From Deinococcus rhizophilus (GTDB lineage Bacteria > Deinococcota > Deinococci > Deinococcales > Deinococcaceae), in contig NZ_JASNGB010000011.1 of assembly GCF_030271215.1 (NCBI RefSeq), forward strand, positions 1 through 36,018: a stretch of DNA of 36,018 bases, given 5' to 3'. How positions within the stretch are numbered: position 1 is the stretch's first letter; each line of letters starts with the position of its first letter. The notes under the pieces were generated by a model. The model had not been told where the DNA came from, ran no database searches, and worked only from the letters and a program-made list of their open reading frames with translations. This document shows, piece after piece, positions 1 to 8,686 of this stretch. The translations under genes were made by a program, and so were the position numbers.

Positions 1-231
<231 letters not shown>

Positions 232-475
232 CCCAGCATACGCCCGCCCCGGCCCACCCTCCCGTGTGCCCCGCTGCCTGAACACCCCTGCCCCCACGGC
301 GGTAACACGGAAGTTCTTCATGAGTCGGTGGGGACGGGGCCTTGGGGTGCCTGTCATCCCTATCAGGTGTCTAGACGGGTATGAAGGAAGACGCGAGGCC
401 GTGGCAGGGCCCCCCAGGACCGCCGGACGCTCCGGCGGGGGCGGCCGCTGTGCCACACCCACACGGAGGAATCCC

Positions 476-1684
476 ATGACCCGTTACCGTGACGACCGCC
501 CCGACGACCGCTATGACGACCGCTATGACGACCGCCCAGACGGCCGCTACGACGACCGCGACATGACCAGTGACGACCGCGCCCGGATGCAGAGCGGGCG
601 CGACCCACGCCCCGGCCAGGACGACCGCCGCGCCATGAGGGACCGCTTTCCGGACCGCTTCCAGGGCGGCGACGACCGCCGGGGCGAGCGGTACCTGTAT
701 GCCGACCGCTCAGGCATGGGCGGGGGCCTGGACGATGACCGCTCCGGCCCCCGCGGCTCCGGCCGGGAGCAGTACGGGCCGGACCAGTACGGCCGGGACC
801 GGTACGGGCAGGGCGGCTTCCGCTCGTCCTCCTCCTCTTCCTTCCCCTCCGACGACCGCCGAATGCCGGGGGACAGGGCAGGCGACCGCTCTGGCCGCCA
901 GACCTACGTGGCCGATCCGCAGGGCGACCTGGGCCGGGGCATGGGCGGCATGGAGGACCGCTACGGGCGCTCCTCGGTGGGCGGCATGGGCGGCCAGTAC
1001 GGAGGCGGGCAGTACGGCCGATCGGGCGGCGGGCAGTATGGCGGCTCGTTCAGCTCCGGCGGGATGGGCGGCATGTCCGGCATGGAGAGCTACCGGGGCA
1101 GGGGGCCCAGGGGCTACCAGCGCAGCGACGACCGCATCCGCGAGATGGTGAACGACGCGCTTGAGGACGACGACTACGTGGACGCCAGCGACATCGAGGT
1201 GCAGGTGCAGGGCGGTGAGGTCACCCTGACCGGGACTGTGCGCGACCGCCAGCAAAAGCGCCGCGCCGAGGAAGCCGTCGAGCACCTGCGCGGCGTGCAG
1301 GACGTTCACAACCACCTGCGCGTGTCGCGGGGCGGGATGGGCCAGGGCAGCATGGGCCCGTCCGGGATCGGTCAGTCGGGGATGGGCCAGTCGGGGATGG
1401 CGTCGTCCGGCATGAGCGGCGACATGGACAGCCGGGGCATGGACACGTCCGGCATGGGGCAGACCAGCCTCGGCGGGTCCAGCCTGGGCCAGAGCAGCAG
1501 CGGCCTGGGCGGCAGCAGCACGGGCGGCATGGCCGGGAACACGCCGACCGGGATGGGCAGCGGCAGCGACTCCACGGTGGACCGCACGGGCAGCACCGGC
1601 TACACCTCGGAGACCGACACGCCGATGGGATCGCTGGGCAGCAGCGTGAACAGCGGCCGCGACGACGACCGCACCAACAAGTAA
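476..1684 (+). CDS. BON-domain protein with long low-complexity flanks
   Basis: Predicted 402 aa from the ATG at 476, which has a clear GGAGG six bases upstream. Residues 1-40 are a tandem Asp-Asp-Arg-rich stretch (DDRPDDRYDDRYDDRP). Up to about residue 215 it is rich in Arg, Asp, Gly, Gln and Tyr with repeated GGQYG/GRDRYGQGG-like units. Residues about 218-285 form a single BON domain (DDRIREMVNDALEDDDYVD, then VQVQGGEVTLTGTVRDRQQK). The C-terminal third is Gly/Ser/Met-rich with repeated QSGMGQSGM-type units. There is no signal peptide or membrane segment, so it is probably cytoplasmic. BON domains are thought to bind phospholipids or hydrophobic ligands and often occur in stress proteins; the function here is unknown. 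The flanks are probably disordered. The small acidic gene downstream probably shares its transcript, across a strong hairpin. Confidence 0.85.
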   Translation: MTRYRDDRPDDRYDDRYDDRPDGRYDDRDMTSDDRARMQSGRDPRPGQDDRRAMRDRFPDRFQGGDDRRGERYLYADRSGMGGGLDDDRSGPRGSGREQYGPDQYGRDRYGQGGFRSSSSSSFPSDDRRMPGDRAGDRSGRQTYVADPQGDLGRGMGGMEDRYGRSSVGGMGGQYGGGQYGRSGGGQYGGSFSSGGMGGMSGMESYRGRGPRGYQRSDDRIREMVNDALEDDDYVDASDIEVQVQGGEVTLTGTVRDRQQKRRAEEAVEHLRGVQDVHNHLRVSRGGMGQGSMGPSGIGQSGMGQSGMASSGMSGDMDSRGMDTSGMGQTSLGGSSLGQSSSGLGGSSTGGMAGNTPTGMGSGSDSTVDRTGSTGYTSETDTPMGSLGSSVNSGRDDDRTNK

Positions 1685-1714
1685 CGCCGTCCCCACCTGC
1701 GCCTGAACCTTCCC

Positions 1715-1763
1715 TGACCGGGCCGCCGACCCTGCCGCAGCACCGGGGTCGGCGGCCCGGTCA
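1715..1763 (+). terminator. 18-bp perfect inverted repeat between the BON gene and the small acidic gene
   Basis: TGACCGGGCCGCCGACCC at 1715-1732 is exactly the reverse complement of 1746-1763, with a 13-nt loop. There is no T-run on the plus strand, so a simple intrinsic terminator is not assured. It could be an attenuator or an mRNA-stabilising or processing hairpin that lowers expression of the downstream gene relative to the BON gene. Confidence 0.6.
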
Positions 1764-1779
1764 CCCCCACAGGAGCCCC

Positions 1780-2016
1780 ATGACCCACGACGACCGCACC
1801 ACCACCACCAGCACCGACCAGCCCGCCCTTCCCGACGACACGGGCAACGGCATGAGCGAGCGCTCCGGCCACTACGACGAGTCCGGGAGCGGCATGACCG
1901 ACACGCCGACCTTTCCGGGCAACCCCGCCGCGCCGCTGGAGGTCCCCGGTTCCGGCGCCATCAACGACACCGAGACGACCTTCGGCACGGACGCCGGGGA
2001 CGACAAGGGGACCTAG
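1780..2016 (+). CDS. Small acidic disordered protein, unknown function
   Basis: Predicted 78 aa, starting MTHDDRTTTTSTDQPALPDD. AGGAG lies four bases before the ATG at 1780. Composition is Asp, Thr, Gly and Ser-rich with no hydrophobic core, so it is expected to be unfolded. The style resembles the C-terminal tail of the preceding BON protein (Thr/Ser/Asp-Thr motifs, SGSGM-like pieces). That suggests co-expression or common origin but not a function. No family is recognised. It lies 95 bp downstream of the BON gene on the same strand. A real ribosome-binding site and codon use like its neighbours favour a genuine gene. Confidence 0.6.
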   Translation: MTHDDRTTTTSTDQPALPDDTGNGMSERSGHYDESGSGMTDTPTFPGNPAAPLEVPGSGAINDTETTFGTDAGDDKGT

Positions 2017-2025
2017 CGCAGTGCA

Positions 2026-2108
2026 AGGGGAGAGGATGTGCGCCCCGTTGGTCTGGGCGCCCCCTCACCCCTTGCTGCGCAAGGCCCTCTCCCACGAGGG
2101 GAGAGGAT
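2026..2108. repeat. Structured intergenic element, REP-like
   Basis: A 12-bp direct repeat, AGGGGAGAGGAT, occurs at 2026-2037 and 2097-2108. Between the copies are two hairpins: GCGCCC (2040-2045) with GGGCGC (2055-2060), and CCTCTCCC (2086-2093) with GGGAGAGG (2099-2106). The element lies between the convergent small acidic gene and P450 gene and contains no supported ORF. It looks like a dispersed palindromic intergenic repeat; membership of a genome-wide family is an inference. Confidence 0.45.
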
Positions 2109-2160
2109 CGGAACAGCACTCATTCTTCTGTCAAACGCCCTCAACGCAGAACGCCAGAGT

Positions 2161-2200
2161 CAGGGAGCAGAGGGCCGACTTTGCCGCCCTCTGCTCCCTG
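2161..2200. terminator. Bidirectional hairpin between convergent genes
   Basis: A perfect 15-bp inverted repeat, CAGGGAGCAGAGGGC (2161-2175) and its complement (2186-2200), with a 10-nt loop. It sits 18 bp beyond the P450 stop codon and about 145 bp beyond the stop of the small acidic gene. The position fits transcription termination from either side, although neither strand has a strong T-run. Confidence 0.6.
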
Positions 2201-2217
2201 CTCCTGAGGCCCTGTGT

Positions 2218-3441
2218 CTACCCCACCCGCACCCGGAAGCCGCGCAGCTCGTAGCCCTTGACCACCTCGTTGAAGGTCACGCGCGGCTCGGCGACGACCT
2301 CCAGGCCCTGCCACATCATCAGGCGGCGCAGGAACACGTCGGATTCCTTGATCGCCAGGAACGCGCCGGGACAGCGGTGGTGCCCGTCTCCGAAGGAGAG
2401 GACCGGGGCCGTCACCCCGCGCGGCAGGGGCCGGGCCGGGCAGAGGCTGGCGGCGTCCTCGCCCACCACCTCGCGGTCGAGGTTGGTCCCCTGGAGGTCG
2501 AGCGCGAGCAGGCTCCCGGCGGGGATGGTCTGGCCGCCCACGGTGAGCGGCTCCTCGGCCCGGCGGTAAAGGGTGTTCACGACGGGCTCTAAGCGCAGGA
2601 TCTCGTGCAAGATGGCGTGCCGCTCGCTTTCCGTGCCGTGGACATATTGGGTCCGCAGCTCGGGGGTTCGCAGCAGGTGCCACGCCGCCACGCTGATGAA
2701 TTCGCGGGTGGTCACCATGCCCGCCGTGCCGTAGGTGAGGCACTCGGTCATGATCTCCACGTCGCTGTACCCGCGCGAGAGCAGGTGCGAGATCAGGTCG
2801 TCGCCCGGCTCGCGGCGGCGGGCGGCGATGGCGGGCTTGACATCCAGCAGGTAAAAGAGGCCCAGGTTGGCCTGCTGGTGCAGCGACTCGGCGCGGCTGC
2901 CCCGGCGCTGGCTTCCCGGCTCGCTGTCGCCGCCGCCCTCCACGAAGGCGGTGATGCGCCGCTCCATGCCCGGCAGCAGGCTGTTCGTGAGCCCCACAAC
3001 CTGCGCGGCGACCGTCACGGCGAGGTCGAGGCTGAGGTCGTCGAGGTTGGCCTCCCCCTTGCGGGCCAGCCGGGTCAGCAGCCTGTCCACGTGCCCGGCG
3101 ATCATCGGGGCGTAGGTGTCCACCTGCTTGGGCGTGAAGTAGCGGGCGGTCGAGCGCCGCATCTCGTGGTGCTCCTCGCCCTCCGCGAACAGGACCGGAG
3201 CGCGGCCCAGGAAGGCCACGTCGCGCGTCATCTCCGACATGAAGCCCGCCTGCCGCACCCCCTCCGAGCGCAGGACCTCGCGGGCGGGGCCGAAGGCGTG
3301 CAGGCGGTAGACGCCGCCCGCCCCCACCTCCACTGCCGGAAGGTCGCGCGGGTCGGGTCCGGGGCGGCGGGTCAGAGCGCCAGTGTCACTGAACCCGAAG
3401 GGGCAGCGGGGGGTGTCGGGGGCAGATTCGGCAGTGGTCAT
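2218..3441 (-). CDS. Cytochrome P450 monooxygenase
   Basis: Predicted 407 aa, a usual length for a soluble bacterial P450, beginning [17 protein letters not shown]. The heme-binding loop reads [10 protein letters not shown] with the thiolate Cys at residue 357. The K-helix ExxR motif is EILR. The I-helix reads AGMVTT where the family usually has AG-x-D/E-TT, so the acidic residue next to the catalytic Thr is replaced by Val. No membrane anchor is seen, so it should be cytosolic and depend on separate redox partners, none of which are in the window. The start overlaps the MarR stop in ATGA at 3441-3438, with AGGAG upstream, so it is translationally coupled to the regulator. The substrate is unknown. 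Deinococcus P450s of the CYP287 type act on carotenoids, which is one possibility. Confidence 0.9.
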   Translation of the reverse strand: MTTAESAPDTPRCPFGFSDTGALTRRPGPDPRDLPAVEVGAGGVYRLHAFGPAREVLRSEGVRQAGFMSEMTRDVAFLGRAPVLFAEGEEHHEMRRSTARYFTPKQVDTYAPMIAGHVDRLLTRLARKGEANLDDLSLDLAVTVAAQVVGLTNSLLPGMERRITAFVEGGGDSEPGSQRRGSRAESLHQQANLGLFYLLDVKPAIAARRREPGDDLISHLLSRGYSDVEIMTECLTYGTAGMVTTREFISVAAWHLLRTPELRTQYVHGTESERHAILHEILRLEPVVNTLYRRAEEPLTVGGQTIPAGSLLALDLQGTNLDREVVGEDAASLCPARPLPRGVTAPVLSFGDGHHRCPGAFLAIKESDVFLRRLMMWQGLEVVAEPRVTFNEVVKGYELRGFRVRVG

Positions 3442-3914
3442 GGGGTCATCTCCTGGGGGGTGGAAGGAAGCGGGAACCGCGCAGCCTGGGCGACGGCGGC
3501 GAGAGAGGGGGGCAAAGCAGAGCGGGCCCCGGGCGGCAGGGCAGCCAGGGCGGGGCCAGTCACTTCCCGCACCGTCTCCAGGGCTTCCTCCCAGAGCGCA
3601 CGGCCCGCCGGGGTCACGGCGACGGTCACGCGCCGGGCGTCGGGGTCGTGGTGGCCGCGTGTGACGGCCCCCTGCCCCTCCAGCGCGGCCAGCACCCGGC
3701 TGACCTCGTAGCGGGGCACCCCCAGTTCGCGGGCGAGGGCGGCAGGCTGCGCGGTCCCGCCCTGCACGTAGGCCAGCGCGACAAACGAGCGCAGGTCCAG
3801 CCCGTGCCGCCCCCGCAACTCGGCCTCGCCCCGCTGGGTCAGGGCCTGCCACACGTCCCAGAGGGCCGTCAGAAAGGCCAGCTCGGGCGTGTGGAGGGGG
3901 TCCGGGTCGCGCAC
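3438..3914 (-). CDS. MarR-family transcriptional regulator
   Basis: Predicted 158 aa with a winged helix-turn-helix. The recognition region is about residues 55-80 ([20 protein letters not shown]). The wing has the family signature D-x-R-R-V-x-V-x-V-T-P-x-G ([16 protein letters not shown]). Flanking helices fit a MarR dimer. The GTG at 3914 is taken as the start, but GGGAGG is only one base away, so initiation may be atypical; no better in-frame start is visible. It is the first gene of a two-gene unit whose stop overlaps the P450 start. MarR proteins are usually repressors that respond to aromatic or oxidising ligands, and by context this one probably controls itself and the P450. Confidence 0.85.
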   Translation of the reverse strand: MRDPDPLHTPELAFLTALWDVWQALTQRGEAELRGRHGLDLRSFVALAYVQGGTAQPAALARELGVPRYEVSRVLAALEGQGAVTRGHHDPDARRVTVAVTPAGRALWEEALETVREVTGPALAALPPGARSALPPSLAAVAQAARFPLPSTPQEMTP

Positions 3915-3941
3915 GCCTCCCAGGATGCTCTCCCCTCATGT

Positions 3942-3967
3942 GAGTTGTTGCGGAATGCAATCAACTC
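3942..3967. promoter_or_regulatory. Dyad operator candidate upstream of marR-P450
   Basis: GAGTTGTTGC at 3942-3951 pairs with GCAATCAACTC at 3957-3967 around a 5-bp centre, with one unpaired base. The dyad lies 28-53 bp upstream of the MarR GTG and overlaps a weak leftward -35 (TTGATT). Size, symmetry and position fit autoregulation by a dimeric MarR protein. This is an inference. Confidence 0.5.
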
Positions 3968-4004
3968 TGGGGGAGGGGAGATGGGTGGTGGGGTGGTTCC
4001 GGAG

Positions 4005-4030
4005 GCCCGGCGGCTCAACCGGGCTGTTTT
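4005..4030 (+). terminator. Orphan terminator-like hairpin
   Basis: GCCCGG (4005-4010) pairs with CCGGGC (4019-4024) and is followed by TGTTTT. It would stop rightward transcription, yet the gene to its left runs leftward. It may end a short antisense transcript or be fortuitous. Confidence 0.3.
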
Positions 4031-4144
4031 CCCCCTCCCTCTCCCGGCTTGCCCTCGTGCCCGACGGCGAAAACGGCCTTGCTCGGTCAGCCTGAGCTGC
4101 CCAGCGAGCGTCGCCGGGAGTGGGGGTGCTCTCCCCAAATGCCC

Positions 4145-4150
4145 TAGCCT
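4145..4150 (+). promoter_or_regulatory. Leaderless -10 box (TAGCCT) for ppx
   Basis: TAGCCT ends 6 nt before the ATG at 4157 and no Shine-Dalgarno sequence is present. The arrangement predicts a transcript starting at or next to the start codon. Confidence 0.7.
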
Positions 4151-4156
4151 GCCCCC

Positions 4157-5686
4157 ATGAGGGTCGCTGTCGCCGACGTGGGCACCAATTCCAGTCATCT
4201 CCTGATTGCCGAAGTGCGCGGCGAGGGGGGCGAGCCACGCGTGCTCGACGCCTTGAAGGACCGAACCCGCCTGGGCGATTGCCTCGACGCGGCGGGGAAC
4301 CTGACTCCGGAAGGCGAGCGGCGGCTGCGCGAGGCCCTGACCCGCTTCCGCGACCTGGCAGCGGCGGCGGGGGTGGCCGAGGTGCAGGCTTACGCGACCT
4401 CCGCCCTGCGGGAAGCCCCCAACGGCCCGGAGGTCGCCGCCCGCGTGGGGGCCGAGGTGGGCGTCTATCCGGTCATCATCAGCGGGGAGCGCGAGGGCGA
4501 GCTGACGTACCTGGGGGCGGCGCACAGCGTGGAATTCGGGGCCGACAATGTGCTGCTGGACCTCGGCGGGGGCAGCCTGGAGTTTGCGCGGGGCGGGCCC
4601 CAGCGGGCGGCGGACGTGCTGAGCCTGCCGCTGGGCGCAATCCGGATGCGGCGGGCGCACCTGCACACCGACCCGCCCAGGGGGGCCGAGCTGCGGGCGC
4701 TGCGGGAGACGGTGCGGGCGGCGCTGGCCCCGCACGCGGAGCGCTTCCGGCCCGGTCCTGACACCCGCGTGATCTTGTCGAGCGGCACCGCCGAGGCCGC
4801 CGCGACGTTGCTGGCCGCGCGGGAGGGCGAGGCCCCCGAGCGGGTCAACGGCCTGAGCTTCACGGTGGCAGAACTGGGCACGGCGCTGGAACGGGTGCGG
4901 ACCCTTCCGGCGGCGCGGCGGGCGCGGTTGCCGGGGCTGGAACGCCGGGCCGACACGGTGGTCGCGGGCTTCGCGGTGCTGCACGCGGCGCTGGAGGAAC
5001 TGGGCGCACGGACCTTCACCGTCAGCGAGGGGGCCCTGCGCGAGGGCATGCTGACCCGCGAACTGGAGCGCACCGCCGCCTACGTCTCCGGCCTCAGCCC
5101 CCGGCAGCGCAGCGTGCTGGCGACCGCCGAGCGCTTCGGGGCCAATCTCGCCCATGCGCGGCAGGTGGCGTCTCTCGCGCAGACGCTCCTCGGCGGGCTG
5201 GAGGCGGCGGGCGAGTCCTTTCCCGCCGAGGCCCGCAGCCTGCTGACCGCCGCCGCCGGACTGCACGAGGTCGGGCAGATCGTGGCACAGAGCAGCCACC
5301 ACAAGCACTCGGCGTACCTGATCCGGCACGCGGGGTTGCGCGGCTTCTCGCCCCGCGAGATAGAGCTGATCGCCCTCCTCGCCCGCTACCACCGCAAGAG
5401 CCTGCCCAAACCCTCGCACGCCGAATTCATGGCGCTGCCGCCCGAAGGCCGGGCCCTCGTCTCACGGCTGGCGGCGGTGTTGCGGGTCGCGGACGGCCTG
5501 GACCGCTCGCACGCGGGGCAGGCGCGGGTGCGGCACCTGGGCCGGGACGCCGGGGGCTGGACCCTGGAGGTGGAGGGCGCGACCCCCCTCGACCTGGAGG
5601 GCGAGGAGGCGAAGGCTGACCTGTGGACCCGCGAATTCGGCCCGCTGCGGGTGACCGTGGCCGGGCCCGTTATCCTCGGCGCATGA
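4157..5686 (+). CDS. ppx: Exopolyphosphatase, Ppx/GppA family
   Basis: Predicted 509 aa, the size of full-length bacterial Ppx. The N-terminal ASKHA-fold half has the phosphate-binding strand [20 protein letters not shown] and the second loop [15 protein letters not shown]. The [10 protein letters not shown] segment and the Glu-bearing loop fit the catalytic core. The C-terminal half is an HD-like helical domain with LHEVGQIV and [10 protein letters not shown], as in E. coli Ppx, where the first motif also departs from a strict HD. It hydrolyses terminal phosphates of polyphosphate, or pppGpp in GppA-type members, in the cytoplasm. Its TGA overlaps the pdxY ATG (ATGA at 5683-5686), so the two are translationally coupled. 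The gene appears intact. Whether polyphosphate or pppGpp is the main substrate cannot be told. Confidence 0.92.
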   Translation: MRVAVADVGTNSSHLLIAEVRGEGGEPRVLDALKDRTRLGDCLDAAGNLTPEGERRLREALTRFRDLAAAAGVAEVQAYATSALREAPNGPEVAARVGAEVGVYPVIISGEREGELTYLGAAHSVEFGADNVLLDLGGGSLEFARGGPQRAADVLSLPLGAIRMRRAHLHTDPPRGAELRALRETVRAALAPHAERFRPGPDTRVILSSGTAEAAATLLAAREGEAPERVNGLSFTVAELGTALERVRTLPAARRARLPGLERRADTVVAGFAVLHAALEELGARTFTVSEGALREGMLTRELERTAAYVSGLSPRQRSVLATAERFGANLAHARQVASLAQTLLGGLEAAGESFPAEARSLLTAAAGLHEVGQIVAQSSHHKHSAYLIRHAGLRGFSPREIELIALLARYHRKSLPKPSHAEFMALPPEGRALVSRLAAVLRVADGLDRSHAGQARVRHLGRDAGGWTLEVEGATPLDLEGEEAKADLWTREFGPLRVTVAGPVILGA

Positions 5687-6579
5687 CCGCCGACCCCTCC
5701 AGCGTGCCGCCCAACATCCTCAGCATCCAGTCGTGGGTGAGTTACGGGCACGTCGGCAACGCCGCCGCCGTCTTTCCGCTGCAGCGTCTGGGCTTCGAGG
5801 TGTGGGCCATCCACACGGTGCAGTTTTCCAACCACACCGGGTACGGGGCATGGACCGGGAGTGTCTTTCCGCCCGAGCACGTCGCGCAGATTATCGACGG
5901 GATCGAGGCGCGGGGGGCGCTGCCCTCGTGCGGCGCGGTCCTGAGCGGCTACATGGGGTCGGAGGGCACCGTGGACGCCGTCGTGGAGGCGGTGCGGCGG
6001 GTGCGGGCGGCGAACCCGGACGCCCTGTACTGCTGCGACCCGGTGATGGGCGACGTGGGGCGCGGCGTGTTCGTGCGGCCCGAGCTGCCGGACCTGATCC
6101 GCGAGCGGGCGATTCCCGGGGCCGACCTCGTGACCCCCAACCAGTTCGAGCTGGAACTGCTGACCGGGCGAACGGTGCGGACCCTGGACGACGCGCTGGA
6201 CGCCGCCCGGCTCCTGCGCGGGCGACTGCGGGAGGGCGGTCCCCGCATCGTGGTGGTCACCAGTCTGGTGCGGGCGGAGGCCCCGGCCGACGCGATCGAG
6301 ACGCTGGCCGTGACCCAGGAGGGTGCGTGGCTGTGCCGCACGCCGCTGCTGCCCCTCGACCCGCCGCGCAACGGGACCGGGGACGCCATCAGTGCCCTGT
6401 TCTTCGGCCAGTACCTGCGGGGCGGGGACGCGGGCGAGGCCCTCAGCCTCAGCATGAGCGCCCTCTACGCGCTGCTGGAGCTCACCCACCGCGCCGGGAC
6501 CCGCGAGATTCAACTCGTGGCCGCGCAGGACGAATATGCCCGGCCCTCGCGGGTGTTTGCGGCGGAACGGGTGGGCTAA
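5683..6579 (+). CDS. pdxY: Pyridoxal kinase
   Basis: Predicted 298 aa of the ribokinase-like fold. The start reads [20 protein letters not shown], then [11 protein letters not shown], as in E. coli PdxY. The ATP/metal region includes [11 protein letters not shown] and [19 protein letters not shown] near residue 235 carries the catalytic Asp. It phosphorylates pyridoxal to pyridoxal 5'-phosphate in the B6 salvage pathway. Translation starts at 5683, overlapping the ppx stop. Its TAA (6577-6579) also overlaps the TAG of the opposing Nudix gene (6576-6578), so no intergenic terminator exists. Confidence 0.93.
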   Translation: MTADPSSVPPNILSIQSWVSYGHVGNAAAVFPLQRLGFEVWAIHTVQFSNHTGYGAWTGSVFPPEHVAQIIDGIEARGALPSCGAVLSGYMGSEGTVDAVVEAVRRVRAANPDALYCCDPVMGDVGRGVFVRPELPDLIRERAIPGADLVTPNQFELELLTGRTVRTLDDALDAARLLRGRLREGGPRIVVVTSLVRAEAPADAIETLAVTQEGAWLCRTPLLPLDPPRNGTGDAISALFFGQYLRGGDAGEALSLSMSALYALLELTHRAGTREIQLVAAQDEYARPSRVFAAERVG

Positions 6580-6971
6580 TCCCCGGTCGCCACCAGCGCC
6601 GCCGCGATGGGTGCGTTGCTGGGCAGCCGCCGCGTCAGGTCGGCGGGCGCGACCCAGGCCAGGGCGCGGTGCTCCAGCGGACGGGGTTCGTCCGAGAGGA
6701 GGCGCAGCCGCAGCGCGACGAGGGCAAAGGGACCAATCGGCGTGTCGAGCCGCGAGCGGTAGACCTCCTCGCCAGCCTCGACCTCGGCCCCGAGTTCCTC
6801 GCGCCACTCGCGCACGAGGGCTCCTTCCAGCGCCTCCTCGCCCTCCACCCTGCCGCCGGGCCAGTGTCCATAAGAACAGGCCCAGAAGCCCGCCGCCCAT
6901 GCCGGGGCCGACCGCGCTCCGACCAGCACCTTGCCGTCCCGCTCCAGAATGCCCGCCACGACCGTTCGCAT
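6576..6971 (-). CDS. Nudix hydrolase
   Basis: Predicted 131 aa. The Nudix box runs from Gly40 to Ala62 in the pattern G-x5-E-x7-RE-x-x-EE-x-G (core REWREELG); a Trp takes the first hydrophobic position. The preceding GHWPGG resembles the PGG lead-in of MutT-like enzymes. It should hydrolyse a nucleoside diphosphate linked to another moiety using Mg or Mn; the substrate is unknown. Deinococcus carries many Nudix proteins, some acting on oxidised or damaged nucleotides. The start is the ATG at 6971; a -10-like CAGACT at 6983-6978, 6 nt upstream, suggests a leaderless message. It is convergent with pdxY and divergent from the dienoyl-CoA isomerase-like gene. Confidence 0.88.
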   Translation of the reverse strand: MRTVVAGILERDGKVLVGARSAPAWAAGFWACSYGHWPGGRVEGEEALEGALVREWREELGAEVEAGEEVYRSRLDTPIGPFALVALRLRLLSDEPRPLEHRALAWVAPADLTRRLPSNAPIAAALVATGD

Positions 6972-7010
6972 GGGGGCAGTCTGGCGCAGGGGGAACGCGG
7001 CTGGACCCGG

Positions 7011-7016
7011 TACACT
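7011..7016 (+). promoter_or_regulatory. Leaderless -10 box (TACACT)
   Basis: TACACT ends 6 nt before the ATG at 7023; there is no Shine-Dalgarno sequence. Confidence 0.65.
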
Positions 7017-7022
7017 CCCCCC

Positions 7023-7766
7023 ATGACTTACGAAAGCGTGCGCCTCTCCTGCGCGGGCGAGGTGGCGACCCTGACTCTCGCCCACCCGAAGGGCGCCTTT
7101 GGCCCGGCGACCTGGCGCGAGGTGCCCCAGGCCCTGCGCGAGCTGGGGGAAGCCCGCGTGCTGATCGTGCGCGGCGAGCGGCACTTCAGCGTGGGGCTGG
7201 ACGTGGCGGCCACGGCCCCCGTGATCGGCGCGGCGCTGGGCGATCCGGCGAAGTTCCGCGCCGTGGTGGACGAGATGCACGCGGCGATCGAGGGACTGGC
7301 CGCGCTGCCGATTCCGGTCGTCGCCGCCGTCGACGGCTGGTGCATCGGCGCGGGACTGGAACTCGCCGCCGCGTGTGACCTGCGGCTGTGCAGCGCCGGA
7401 GCACGGTTCAGCCTGCCGGAAGTGAAACTTGGAATCACCGCCGACCTGGGCGGCCTTCAGCGCCTGCCCCATCTCATCGGGCGGGGGCGGACGGCGCACC
7501 TCGCGCTGACGGGGGAGCCTGTGGACGCGGCCACCGCCGAACGTTGGGGTCTGGTGACCGAGGTGCTGCCCGACGCGGACGCCCTGTATGCCCGCGCCGA
7601 CGCCCTCGCCGCCCACCTCGCCGCACTGCCCCCGAAGGCGCTGGAGGGCACCAAGCGCACCCTGCAGGGCGGCCTCCCGCACGCCCAGAGCCTCGCCGCC
7701 GCCGTGGAGTGGAACGCGCGGCACATGACGGCGGAGGCGATGCTGAGCGCCCTCAAGAAAAGCTGA
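7023..7766 (+). CDS. Crotonase-superfamily enzyme, dienoyl-CoA isomerase (ECH1)-like
   Basis: Predicted 247 aa with the crotonase fold. The oxyanion-hole segments are FSVGLDV and [16 protein letters not shown]. Three acidic residues, Glu113, Glu133 and Asp141 ([20 protein letters not shown]), are spaced 20 and 8 residues apart. That is the same spacing as the catalytic Asp176/Glu196/Asp204 of mammalian delta3,5-delta2,4-dienoyl-CoA isomerase, and the xADxGxLQRLP segment is characteristic of that group. The likely role is shifting double bonds in dienoyl-CoA during beta-oxidation of unsaturated fatty acids; plain enoyl-CoA hydratase is the alternative. The next gene, 40 bp downstream, encodes a 2,4-dienoyl-CoA reductase-like SDR, which supports this reading. 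Confidence 0.82.
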   Translation: MTYESVRLSCAGEVATLTLAHPKGAFGPATWREVPQALRELGEARVLIVRGERHFSVGLDVAATAPVIGAALGDPAKFRAVVDEMHAAIEGLAALPIPVVAAVDGWCIGAGLELAAACDLRLCSAGARFSLPEVKLGITADLGGLQRLPHLIGRGRTAHLALTGEPVDAATAERWGLVTEVLPDADALYARADALAAHLAALPPKALEGTKRTLQGGLPHAQSLAAAVEWNARHMTAEAMLSALKKS

Positions 7767-7806
7767 CCGTCCCGGATTTTCTGTCCTACCTCAAAGGAGC
7801 CTCCCC

Positions 7807-8655
7807 ATGACCCACCCCGCTGACCCCGCCACCACCTTCCGCCCCGACCTGCTCGCTGGCAAGCACGCCCTGATCACGGGCGGCGGCAGCGGCATCAACC
7901 TCGGCATCGCGCAGAGCTTCGCGGCGCATGGCTGCGCGGTGACCATCCTGGGCCGCAATCTGGAGAAGGCGCAGAACGCGGCCCGCGGCATCGAGGAGGC
8001 GGGGGGCCGAGCCCTGGGCGTCTCGGCCGACGTGCGCGACTTCGCGGCGCTGGAGGCGGCGGCGCAGGCGGGCGTGGAGATGTTCGGCCCGCTGGACATC
8101 GTGCTGGCGGGGGCGGCGGGGAACTTTCCGGCTCCGGTGGACGGCATTTCGCCCAATGGGTTCAAGACGGTCGTGGACATCGACCTGCTGGGCACCTTCA
8201 ACACCATCAAGGCGTGTGCGCCGCACCTGCGCGTGCCCGGCGGCAACATCCTGAGCATCAGCGCCTACGGGGTGCCGGTGCCCATGCAGGCGCATGTGGT
8301 CGCGGCCAAGGCGGGGGTAGACGCCCTGACGCAGACGCTGGCGGTGGAGTGGGGCCTGCGAGGGGTGCGCGTCAACGCGATTATCCCCGGCCCCATCGAC
8401 GGCACCGAGGGAATGGCCCGCCTCGCCCCCGACGAGCGGACCCGCGCCGCCTTTACCCGCACCGTGCCGCTGGGCCGTTTCGGGGTCCCGCAGGACATCG
8501 CCAACGCTGCGCTGTTTCTGGTGTCGGACGCGGCGAGCTACGTGACGGGCGTGATTCTCCCGGTGGACGGCGGCCAGAACATGCTGGGCGGGGCGCCGCA
8601 GTACCAGATGTACCTCCAGATGCAGGCAGGGGGCGCGGGCGGCCAGAAGGCGTAA
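7807..8655 (+). CDS. Short-chain dehydrogenase, 2,4-dienoyl-CoA reductase (DECR2)-like
   Basis: Predicted 282 aa. The NADP-binding loop is TGGGSGI (residues 24-30) followed by Arg50. The usual SDR YxxxK is absent: Lys168 follows HVVAA, and the nearest Tyr is Tyr154. Segments [51 protein letters not shown] and ASYVTG match the peroxisomal 2,4-dienoyl-CoA reductase type, which also lacks the YxxxK tyrosine. It would reduce 2,4-dienoyl-CoA intermediates with NADPH so that unsaturated acyl chains can re-enter beta-oxidation. AAGGAG precedes the ATG at 7807 by seven bases. It is probably co-transcribed with the isomerase-like gene upstream. Confidence 0.85.
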   Translation: MTHPADPATTFRPDLLAGKHALITGGGSGINLGIAQSFAAHGCAVTILGRNLEKAQNAARGIEEAGGRALGVSADVRDFAALEAAAQAGVEMFGPLDIVLAGAAGNFPAPVDGISPNGFKTVVDIDLLGTFNTIKACAPHLRVPGGNILSISAYGVPVPMQAHVVAAKAGVDALTQTLAVEWGLRGVRVNAIIPGPIDGTEGMARLAPDERTRAAFTRTVPLGRFGVPQDIANAALFLVSDAASYVTGVILPVDGGQNMLGGAPQYQMYLQMQAGGAGGQKA

Positions 8656-8673
8656 AGCCCCGCACGCGCCCGC

Positions 8674-8679
8674 TATCCT
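8674..8679 (+). promoter_or_regulatory. Leaderless -10 box (TATCCT) for dacB
   Basis: TATCCT ends 7 nt before the GTG at 8687, with no Shine-Dalgarno sequence between. Confidence 0.65.
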
Positions 8680-8686
8680 GCCCCCT

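Noticed and set aside
710..1696. Long open frame antisense to the BON gene
   Set aside because: Ala/His/Arg-rich translation, no ribosome-binding site, and the plus strand carries a clear BON domain. GC-rich DNA produces such frames.
3442..3960. N-terminal extension of the P450 to a far upstream start
   Set aside because: The extension is an out-of-frame reading of the MarR gene; the ATGA overlap and AGGAG support the start at 3441.
3869..5419. 516-codon open frame antisense to ppx
   Set aside because: Low-complexity product without motifs; ppx on the plus strand has full family motifs.
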